From a virus: DNA of 26,000 nt. The position numbers and the translations under genes are program-made. Position 1 is the first letter of the stretch. Each line of letters starts with the position of its first letter. Positions 7,993-15,174 of the stretch are shown piece by piece. The stretch is from the IMG/VR virus record IMGVR_UViG_3300033571_006626, positions 1 to 26,000 of that record. One strand, given 5' to 3'. The notes beneath the pieces are model-generated. The model saw only the letters and a list, made by a program, of their open reading frames with translations. It searched no databases and was not told the origin of the DNA.

Positions 7993-8877
7993 TCAGTTCA
8001 TTCGGCCTTCTTTTTTCAGGGCGAGTTTGTTGCGACCATACTCTTCCGGGGTCATCCCCATCATGCTGGCCATTTCGCGCTCTTCAGGAGTCAGAGTGAC
8101 CCGGTTAGGGCGCGTCCCGGTTGCAGTGCCACTGCGTGAGACAGGGGCTGCCGGAGGGGCGGAGCGGCGCTGCACAGGCCTTGCCGCAGAAGACGAGGCG
8201 TCTTCATATCTGTCACGGCTGCGGATGCGGAGCGTGTCCTCAATCGACGCAAAATAATCGTCGGTGTCGGGATCAATCCCATCAGCAACAGCGAGGTTAT
8301 GAGCGGCCAACATCTTCTGGTAGAGGCGATTGTCGGTCGCAAACTGCGGATTGCGGCGTACCCAATCAGCCGAGCGCGGCGAAAGCTGCGAAGCGAGGGC
8401 CTCGACAGGATCAGCCGTGTACGGGCGCGGAGCTTCGCCACGGGGGGCGTTTTCCAGAGCCTGCTTGCCCTGCTCAAGCTGAAGCAGCTTGGCAGCGTTT
8501 GACGACATCTCAGCCTGAATTTCGGCAGCGATGTCATAGTCACCAGCGGCCATCGCATCGCGATAGTTGGCCTTCAGGATCGAGTTGGTCTGATTGACCG
8601 TTTCAATGGCATTTGTGACGAGGTGCAGGTTATTGTCCTGCATCTCGACCTGCGCCTGATAGGCAGTCTGGGTGGCCTCATTAGCGCGGCGCTCAGCTTC
8701 TGCGCGGGCCTGACGCTCACGCTCAAGCTGCTCCTTGAGGGTCTCAAGACTGTTTTCGATAGGATCGTCGTTCTTCGCGACCTCCTCAGCCTTCTCGACA
8801 ACTACCGTCTCCTCGACGGGAGCGTCATCGGTCAGTTCGATCTCGATAGGATCATCGTTCTTGTCATCGATATTCAT
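7993..8877 (-). CDS. Putative capsid scaffolding protein
   Basis: 294 residues, ATG 8877 with AAGGAGG five bases upstream. Residues 1-40 are very acidic (repeated NDDPIE). Residues about 42-145 are predicted coiled coil, rich in Glu, Gln, Ala and Arg (LKEQLERERQARAEAERRAN). Residues about 150-225 carry a conserved block (SADWVRRNPQFATDNRLYQK), followed by a Pro/Ser/Arg-rich linker and a basic C-terminal helix with LTPEEREMASMMGMTPEEY. An acidic start, coiled coil and basic C-terminal coat-binding helix is the usual scaffold architecture, and the gene lies between portal and capsid. The function is inferred from architecture and order. Confidence 0.72.
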   Translation of the reverse strand: MNIDDKNDDPIEIELTDDAPVEETVVVEKAEEVAKNDDPIENSLETLKEQLERERQARAEAERRANEATQTAYQAQVEMQDNNLHLVTNAIETVNQTNSILKANYRDAMAAGDYDIAAEIQAEMSSNAAKLLQLEQGKQALENAPRGEAPRPYTADPVEALASQLSPRSADWVRRNPQFATDNRLYQKMLAAHNLAVADGIDPDTDDYFASIEDTLRIRSRDRYEDASSSAARPVQRRSAPPAAPVSRSGTATGTRPNRVTLTPEEREMASMMGMTPEEYGRNKLALKKEGRMN

Positions 8878-8887
8878 AGGTACCTCC

Positions 8888-9280
8888 TTACCAAACCATG
8901 TCGGGGTGCGGAATGCTGCCGCGAATGTTGGTATCCTTCAATGCGCGGCACAGAACGCCATTCACAGTCTGACTCCAGCCGTCAGACGGGCGATAAACGA
9001 CCCAGTCATGCAGCTTGACGTTGACGCCACGGAACCAGTTGCCGTTCGGATCGTCAAAGGCCTCAGGGCCCATTTTCACGACCAAACCGACCTTGCTCTG
9101 GTGGCGGTCTTCGTCACGGTGACTATCGGGCAGGTAAATGCCGCTCTTGGTCTTCTCAGGGCGAATATAGACAGCAACAACTACTTCATTGTGGAAGACG
9201 TTATAGTCATCGATGTCGCCAAGAGCGTCAAGCAGCGTCTTCTTGGGGTCTACATCATGGGTCATATTCATATGTGGCAT
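8888..9280 (-). CDS. Phage-encoded GroES-like co-chaperonin (Cpn10)
   Basis: 130 residues from ATG 9280, chosen over the preceding TTG because GGAG lies eight bases upstream. The Cpn10 pattern is clear. VVVAVYIRPEKTKSGIYLPD (33-52) corresponds to the first strand and mobile loop, with IYL as the hydrophobic tripeptide that binds GroEL. It is followed by KVGLVVKMGPEAF (63-75), VKLHDWVVYRPSDG (88-101) and a C-terminal strand. About 25 extra N-terminal residues precede the core. T4 gp31 is the known precedent for a phage co-chaperonin needed for coat folding. No GroEL is encoded in the window, so it presumably works with host GroEL. Position next to scaffold and capsid supports a coat-folding role. 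Confidence 0.85.
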   Translation of the reverse strand: MPHMNMTHDVDPKKTLLDALGDIDDYNVFHNEVVVAVYIRPEKTKSGIYLPDSHRDEDRHQSKVGLVVKMGPEAFDDPNGNWFRGVNVKLHDWVVYRPSDGWSQTVNGVLCRALKDTNIRGSIPHPDMVW

Positions 9281-9295
9281 CAATAGGTCTCCATA

Positions 9296-9493
9296 TTATC
9301 GCTTCGACAAAGTAGTATTGACCTCTTCGCACAGGTCGAAAACTGAGCGAAGGGCTAGGATTTTACCAACTTGGTGCTTGTATTCAGCGTAATCAACAAC
9401 CGCAGCAGGGTTCGTCAGATTTTCTGATAGCCGAATAATCTCGGCCTCAAGGAGCTTGCGAAGCTCGAACTCGAACATGTTGTTAAAATTCAT
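9296..9493 (-). CDS. Small helical phage protein, unknown function
   Basis: 65 residues, ATG 9493. The product is predicted helical throughout, with LRKLLEAEIIRLSENL, a YAEYKHQVGKILALRSVFDLC segment and a Glu-rich end. Short proteins with a YK..VG.I.GLR...D.CEE pattern are common in late operons of podophages, and I know no function for them. The ribosome site is weak. The gene ends 16 bases before the GroES-like start. Confidence 0.6.
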   Translation of the reverse strand: MNFNNMFEFELRKLLEAEIIRLSENLTNPAAVVDYAEYKHQVGKILALRSVFDLCEEVNTTLSKR

Positions 9494-9510
9494 AGGTAAC
9501 TCATAGAATA

Positions 9511-9555
9511 AAATCGGTGGGCGGTACGAGAAAGGGAGGGGTTCCCGTACCGCCC
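9511..9555 (-). terminator. Strong stem-loop, possible terminator, after the Lys-Gly-Gly repeat gene
   Basis: Minus strand: GGGCGGTACG (9555-9546) pairs perfectly with CGTACCGCCC (9528-9519), a 10-bp stem around a 17-base loop. The following bases are ACCGATTTTATT, so the T-run is delayed by four bases. It could be a weak terminator or an mRNA-end hairpin between 9563 and the small gene starting at 9493. Confidence 0.55.
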
Positions 9556-9562
9556 TTGGGTA

Positions 9563-10987
9563 TTACCTCTTGTGCTTCTGTATCTCCGTCTTTTCCAGAC
9601 GACCAAGGCCGCTACCGGCACCAGCATCCATGTCCTTATAGGAACGATAGGTGCGGCCACCAGCCTTGCGCGGCATCGGGGCAGGCATCGGGCCAGCGCC
9701 TCCCATGGGAGGCATAGGCATCGGAGGCGGCCCACCAGCAGGCATCGGCGGAGCGCCAGCGCCCTGAGGCGGGATGGCGATTGGGATGCCAGCGGGACGA
9801 GGCGGAATACCACCCGGCATCTGACCGTCCTGCGGCTGCCCCCTGCCAGTCGAAATGACGATGTTGATGTTGGTCTTGCCCTTGCCGCCCTTCTTTGCGC
9901 GGCCACCGCTGTTCATTTCGAGGCCAGCAAGGCTGCCGCCATCGCGCTTGGCGATACGACCACCCTTCGGACGGGTGCCCTGATATTCGCCATCCAAAGC
10001 CAGACCACCATGCTTCTTGCCGGTCAGCGCGCCCTTCTTGACCATCTTACCGATCAGAGCACGATCTTCCCGCTCGTCCATGTGGGCCTTGCCGCCGCTC
10101 TTGCGCGGAGGGCGCGGAGTACGCAGCATGCGCGCTTCTTCCGATGCCTCAAGGGCCTGCATGCGGTTGCCGCGATCAATGGCATCAGCGTCACGCTGGG
10201 CCTGAGCGCGGGCGGCGGCAGCCTGACGGGCAGCTTCCGCCTTGGCAGCGGCGGCCTTAAACTCAGGCGTAGTGCTGTTAATCTTGGCGTTGCCCGACTT
10301 GGTTGGATCAAGCTGGAAGCCGCCGCCGCTCTGCTTCTTGGCGCGCCCACCCGACTTAAAAACGTTGCCGCTACCGGGCAATGAAGCGTACTGCCCGCCA
10401 CCGTAGCCGCCACCGTAGCCGCCACCCATGACTGCGCTACCCGGCAATGATGTGTTCTGCGCGTCACCATAACTGAGGCCCATGGCTCCGCCGCCCATGT
10501 CTCCACCGCCCATGGCTCCGCCGAAAAACTTCTTGGCGCGGCCACCCTTCTTCAGCGCGGTAGCGCGCTTCGGGTTCGGATTGTTCTTCATGCCATAGAG
10601 ATCACCACCCATGGCATCCAGCGGGCCACCCGTGTTTTTATTGGCACGACCACCCGTCTTCAGGCCACCAACGTGCTTGACGCCTTCACGGGCCTCATTG
10701 GCGTCCTTGTAATTGCGATTAACCAGAGCATCGACGGTCAGGTGCTTAGGCTTGCTGCGGGCCTTCTTGCCTGCATGCTTGACCGCATCCTTGCCTTCGC
10801 TGGCGACAACCTTGCCGCCCTTCTTGTAAGCGCGGCGCGAGATCGGGCGCATACCCGTCTTCACATTAGCATTAAGAACTTCTTCGGGACCGTAGTCAGA
10901 AGCGTCCACCTTGCCGCTTTCACCCTTGGTGATGCGATGAATTTTTGCCCGCATAGCGCGGCGGGCTTGCCTTGAAAGTTCCGACAT
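9563..10987 (-). CDS. Lys-Gly-Gly repeat protein (about nine KxGGRxxK motifs), putative virion protein
   Basis: 474 residues, ATG 10987 with AGGAG upstream. Motifs of the form K-x-GG-[RK]-[AVI] recur about nine times: YKKGGKV (54-60), LKTGGRA (109-115), LKKGGRA (145-151), FKSGGRA (210-216), PRKSGGK (294-300), then near 326, PKGGRIA (340-346), NSGGRAK (359-365) and RKAGGRT (440-446). Between them lie a Gly/Met/Tyr-rich segment (154-200), an Ala-rich helix (about 240-268) and a Pro/Gly/Met-rich tail (390-440). The C-terminus AGAGSGLGRLEK (455-466) and the strand TNINIVIST (372-380) are patterns I recall from uncultured marine podophages. It shares a segment with the 91-residue protein at 4791. 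Low-complexity, basic and disordered; function unknown. Confidence 0.75.
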   Translation of the reverse strand: MSELSRQARRAMRAKIHRITKGESGKVDASDYGPEEVLNANVKTGMRPISRRAYKKGGKVVASEGKDAVKHAGKKARSKPKHLTVDALVNRNYKDANEAREGVKHVGGLKTGGRANKNTGGPLDAMGGDLYGMKNNPNPKRATALKKGGRAKKFFGGAMGGGDMGGGAMGLSYGDAQNTSLPGSAVMGGGYGGGYGGGQYASLPGSGNVFKSGGRAKKQSGGGFQLDPTKSGNAKINSTTPEFKAAAAKAEAARQAAAARAQAQRDADAIDRGNRMQALEASEEARMLRTPRPPRKSGGKAHMDEREDRALIGKMVKKGALTGKKHGGLALDGEYQGTRPKGGRIAKRDGGSLAGLEMNSGGRAKKGGKGKTNINIVISTGRGQPQDGQMPGGIPPRPAGIPIAIPPQGAGAPPMPAGGPPPMPMPPMGGAGPMPAPMPRKAGGRTYRSYKDMDAGAGSGLGRLEKTEIQKHKR

Positions 10988-11050
10988 ACAGTCTCCTGTC
11001 TTACCGAGTTACCGGCGAATACGCGCCGAAAAGCGTGACGCGCAGCGACA

Positions 11051-14000
11051 CTACTTCTTTTTACTGCCCTTAGCAATCATCAAGGCCCTGCGGACTGCGC
11101 CGCCCTTCTTAAATCCGTACTTGGGCTGGTTCTCCATGCCCATCATGACGCTGTCCAAGAAACGCTGATTGATCGGCTGGACCTGCTTCTGCTCCTCAAA
11201 CAGCTTGCGGGCAGTGGCACGGCCCAGAGTGTCTTCAGAGTAAGGGTGAACGATCTGACCAGCCTTGGTTGGCTTCGACACCATCTCTTCGATGACATCG
11301 GGAGCCGCATAGTGGCGCTGCACCAGTGGCACATCCATGACATACTCACCGCTGGTGTAAGTCGGATAGGTCGAGTGCTCGAATGCGCGCTCAGCCCCCG
11401 GCAGCTTTTCCGAAGACAGTTTGACGATCCGGTGGCCAATCTTGTTACCGCCGACGCCCTTAAGGTCAGGATCGGTAATGGCAGCACGGGTCACGCCGAC
11501 CTCAGGGAAGCCCTTCTTGAGCCAGTCCGCCTTGTCCATGAACTTAACGATCATGGTGCGGTGAGTGCCAGTCAGGTTGCCTGCTTCGGGACGAGCGAAT
11601 TCGCTGGCCTCCTTGGCGTTCTCCAGACCCGGCCACGCCTTCAAAGCATCGAGATGAGCCTTAAGCTTCCTCGGCTCCTTCTTGATGCTGGCCTCAAGGT
11701 GGTCGCCGCGCTTCAGGGCAGCATCGAACTCCCGCAGGTGCTTCTTGTCGATCCCGGCATTCGGGATTTGCGCCATGAGCGCGTCGAACATGTTGTGCGA
11801 GGAATTAACGGCTGACGGGCCCATTGGCGAAAATGCGCCAAAGACCTCATGCCCCGCCTCTTCCGCAGCCCGGATTTTGTTCTCAAACGCGGTCGAGTGA
11901 CCGGGAGCATTGCCCCAAACATACTTGGGATTGGGCTCAAGCATGAACTTGGTGCCTGCATGCAGGTCCACCGGCCACGCCAGTTCCTTGTCGTTAATGT
12001 GCGTCAGGCGTCCGAAGTTGGACAGATCGCCGCCCATGTTGATGAAAACGCCGCCCTTGCCGCGCTGATAGAAGTCCTCCCACGACTTCTTCTCCGGCTT
12101 CTTCATCGAGATGCCGGGGATGTCGCCAATGGTGGCCTTTACGTCCTTGGCAGGCAGCGACTGCTTGATGTTGTACAGGCTGCCAACGCCTGTCTCCATG
12201 CCGACAGGCGACTTGTACGAGGCAGCGAACTTCAGCGCCTTTTGGACGCTTGCAGGGTCCTCGCTGAGCGGGCTGTGGATGCGCTTGAGGTGCTGCATGT
12301 ACTGCTTGAAGCGAGGCGTATCGATCTCGCCGCCATCAGCGTAGCCCTCAACCTCACCACCCTGAGCGTAGGCCGGGAAGCCCTTCTTCAGGATGCTTTC
12401 GCGCATCTTGGGGGTGATGCGGATGGCGTGGAGAGTCGTTTTCGCAAACGGCTTTTCGCTCCTGACGCCGCTGGTAACAGTGCCTTCTTCTTCGGGCTCC
12501 CAATCATAAAAATTGGAGTTACTTGCGTTAGAATGCGAAACCACCGACTGCGACAATGTGGCCTCAGGATCATGCATCTTCGCAAGCCGCAGCGCCCGCT
12601 TGGGGATCATGCGGTCATACATCTCAAACGGCCACTTTTCTCCCATTTGGAGATCGACACCGGATAGTTTGCGCCAATCTCTGTAGGGAGATGTGTACCG
12701 ACCCATTACAACGTGATCACCATAAGCTTCCCTATAGGCACGCTTGATCGGCTCGTATTCTTCAAGAATTCCTTGATGACGAGCATGAGTAGACGGATTT
12801 TGCGTAATCGACTCTCGGACGATATCGCGGGTCATATCGCGGGCCATCTGCTCTTCGTCTTGCGAGTATTCGGCTCCGAGTTTGCGCTCATGCCAAAGAC
12901 CCATGCGGCGGGCGACATCATTGTCGATAAGACGCTCTATAAATTCAGAATGGGCCTGCTTGGCGTCCTCAAAGCGTTTTTGAGCCTCTTCCCCAGAAAT
13001 CCCTTCTCCAGCGACAATCCGCTCGGCAACGCCTTTGCCAAAGTGATCGACTAGCTTCTCTGTCTCAATATCTTCTTGATCAAAAATATTACTGCCGCTC
13101 TTGTCGGTCACGACAATGTTATGGGTGCCGTCTTCGTTTTTCTCATGGAAAATGTCTTGGACATGCTTGGCCAAATTGTACCGATCAACAATGGTGCTGC
13201 CCGGTGACCAAGCCAGCTTGTCGTGCCCCTGCTGCACCGCTTCGCGCAAAGCGCGCTTCAGGCCCAGATCAACCCAATCTTCGGTCTTGGTGACGTAAGG
13301 CGCTTCACTGATGCCCTCTTCGGGGGCAAAGCCACGCCTGCGCCCCTGCTGCGCCCAGTCGCTCTGAAGCTCATCAAGGTGCAGGACCTTCTCGCCCTCT
13401 TCGTCCTGACGGTCTTTGACCATAAGGCTGGCCAAAACGTCTGGCTCACCGCCAAAGTGAACAGGCACACCCTTGAACATGTCACCGTTGCCATGCTTGA
13501 GCAGGATTTCGCGATAGTTCTCACCGCCCGGAAGAGTGAGCCCCTCATGGTGCGGAAAGCCCTGCCACGCATTGCGCCGCTCAGCAGCATGGCGGACGCT
13601 CATCTCGCGCCTTCTGGCATTGACAGTCGCCGGGTCCATGCCCTGATCACGCTCATCCCAGAACTGCTGACGTTCCAGATAGTGCTTGTCGCTAAGCTCC
13701 CTTACGCTAGGCTCGTTATCCTTACGGTAACGGAACACCTTCTCCTGAATTGGAGGGATCATCGAGTCTAGATGCTTGGCGATTTCATCGCGGGTTACCT
13801 CTGGCTCATTGCCAAAGGCGTAATCATACTCACCCCAGTGCAATTCTGACGGCTTCACGCCCTTGTTGAGCAGCATGCCACGGAACTGCTCAGGAGTTCC
13901 CCGCTCCTGAGGCAGCCCGGCGGCAGTCACCGCAGCGTGACTGTAAAGGCCCAAATTATTCGGTTGGGCGTAGGGGTTTTCGTCTTCGACTTCGCCCCCA

Positions 14001-15169
14001 GCGGCGTAACGATCAGCGCCTGATCCATCTAGGCGATGGAAGATTTCACCAATCCAGTGCTCATGCGGCATAATGGCCCCGCCAGAAGCGGCGTGGCGCA
14101 TGGAACGCATGACATCTTCATGGGTCGTCTCATCGCCGCCAGCCTGATCCCAAACGGCATGGTGTGCCAGATGCTGGTAATATGGAGAAAGGCGATCAGG
14201 AAGCTCCAAGCCCATAGCCTCTTGGCGCGCAGTCAGGCGGTTGACAGCCTCAACACCGCCAGCACCGCCCTTGCGGGACAAAAACCGTGTCGCCTCCTTG
14301 GTAGGGCGACCGGTGTGAAGGATAATTTGCCGTGCATCGAGTGTGGGCTGGTCGCCGCGCCCCAGCAAAGAGGCATAGAAGCCAGACTTAGACGGCCCAA
14401 TACCGCGAATACCGCTGGTAAAGTCGCGCCATTCCGCAGGATGGCTTGCCTTCAAGCGGCCAGCATGAATAAGCTCAGAAACCCTGCTTTCGTTGCCCGG
14501 AAGATGAACTGCAGCCCACGACAGCGCATCAGGAATATCTTTTTCATGCTTGCCGAAGGGTGCCATGACGCGAACGGCGTCTTCAATCGCCGCATGGTGT
14601 ACCTGTCCCTTTTCGGCAGCGTCAAGATAGGCTTGACCAGCAGGGGAATGCAGCCATTCACCAAAAGCGCCTTCTGGGCGGATCATTTCATCATGGAAAT
14701 CATGCAAAGGTAGCCCAGCTTGGCGCACCTTATCCGTCTTTGCGGCCCTGCGCTGAATGCTGGAGCGCGTGATTGTGTACGCCTTGATGAGATCACGAGG
14801 TGTAAGGCCCTGATCAGATGCCTTGCGCGCAATCTCGTCCATAAAGTCGCCAAACTTGAGCACATGCGATGGGATTTCCCGCATATACCCAAGGTCAGAT
14901 TGGACATCCTCTAGCGGTCGCCAGTTCCATTCGGAGATGTGCGATGTTTCCGGGTCACGATAAGGCTCAACATCACCCCCGGCAGCATACTGGCGCGGCA
15001 TCGGCACCCCAAATGCTTCATGCATAGCCGGGGAGTGCTCAGGAACCACTACTTCAGGCGCAGGCATGCCCAAATCAGGCAGAGGAACACGCGCAAACTT
15101 AGGATCAACGAAGGCAGCGACGGACCTTGCAGCCATAATGGCCTTACGGATGGCCTTCGGGTCCCTCAT
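11051..15169 (-). CDS. Giant multi-module (polyvalent-type) phage protein, 1372 residues
   Basis: ATG 15169 follows the portal stop by five bases. Short linkers of the form xYAxGG[DE][VI] at about residues 60-67, 387-394, 934-940 and 943-949 divide it into three modules, and a GFKKGGAV tag stands near the C-terminus. Module 1 (about 70-386) contains SGIRGIGPSKSGFYASLLG (252-270), resembling a helix-hairpin-helix, followed by TLDARQI. Module 2 (about 396-931) has LHLDELQSDWAQQGRRRGF (596-614), SEAPYVTKTEDWVDLGLKRAL, then KLAWSPGSTIVDRYNLAK (651-668) and YDRMIPKR with a RITPKMRES ending. This block is found in large phage polyvalent proteins. Module 3 (about 951-1350) has GGVFINMGGDLSNFGRL and SPMGPSAVNSSHNMFDALM, also seen in such proteins. 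The family is thought to be ejected into the host with the DNA; the individual activities are unproven. Confidence 0.8.
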   Translation of the reverse strand: MRDPKAIRKAIMAARSVAAFVDPKFARVPLPDLGMPAPEVVVPEHSPAMHEAFGVPMPRQYAAGGDVEPYRDPETSHISEWNWRPLEDVQSDLGYMREIPSHVLKFGDFMDEIARKASDQGLTPRDLIKAYTITRSSIQRRAAKTDKVRQAGLPLHDFHDEMIRPEGAFGEWLHSPAGQAYLDAAEKGQVHHAAIEDAVRVMAPFGKHEKDIPDALSWAAVHLPGNESRVSELIHAGRLKASHPAEWRDFTSGIRGIGPSKSGFYASLLGRGDQPTLDARQIILHTGRPTKEATRFLSRKGGAGGVEAVNRLTARQEAMGLELPDRLSPYYQHLAHHAVWDQAGGDETTHEDVMRSMRHAASGGAIMPHEHWIGEIFHRLDGSGADRYAAGGEVEDENPYAQPNNLGLYSHAAVTAAGLPQERGTPEQFRGMLLNKGVKPSELHWGEYDYAFGNEPEVTRDEIAKHLDSMIPPIQEKVFRYRKDNEPSVRELSDKHYLERQQFWDERDQGMDPATVNARRREMSVRHAAERRNAWQGFPHHEGLTLPGGENYREILLKHGNGDMFKGVPVHFGGEPDVLASLMVKDRQDEEGEKVLHLDELQSDWAQQGRRRGFAPEEGISEAPYVTKTEDWVDLGLKRALREAVQQGHDKLAWSPGSTIVDRYNLAKHVQDIFHEKNEDGTHNIVVTDKSGSNIFDQEDIETEKLVDHFGKGVAERIVAGEGISGEEAQKRFEDAKQAHSEFIERLIDNDVARRMGLWHERKLGAEYSQDEEQMARDMTRDIVRESITQNPSTHARHQGILEEYEPIKRAYREAYGDHVVMGRYTSPYRDWRKLSGVDLQMGEKWPFEMYDRMIPKRALRLAKMHDPEATLSQSVVSHSNASNSNFYDWEPEEEGTVTSGVRSEKPFAKTTLHAIRITPKMRESILKKGFPAYAQGGEVEGYADGGEIDTPRFKQYMQHLKRIHSPLSEDPASVQKALKFAASYKSPVGMETGVGSLYNIKQSLPAKDVKATIGDIPGISMKKPEKKSWEDFYQRGKGGVFINMGGDLSNFGRLTHINDKELAWPVDLHAGTKFMLEPNPKYVWGNAPGHSTAFENKIRAAEEAGHEVFGAFSPMGPSAVNSSHNMFDALMAQIPNAGIDKKHLREFDAALKRGDHLEASIKKEPRKLKAHLDALKAWPGLENAKEASEFARPEAGNLTGTHRTMIVKFMDKADWLKKGFPEVGVTRAAITDPDLKGVGGNKIGHRIVKLSSEKLPGAERAFEHSTYPTYTSGEYVMDVPLVQRHYAAPDVIEEMVSKPTKAGQIVHPYSEDTLGRATARKLFEEQKQVQPINQRFLDSVMMGMENQPKYGFKKGGAVRRALMIAKGSKKK

Positions 15170-15174
15170 GGCAC

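Noticed and set aside
11849-12667. Long plus-strand frames (272 and others) opposite the giant protein
   Set aside because: Mirror frames of a GC-rich gene; no ribosome sites, no recognisable domains, and fully overlapped by a well-supported minus gene.
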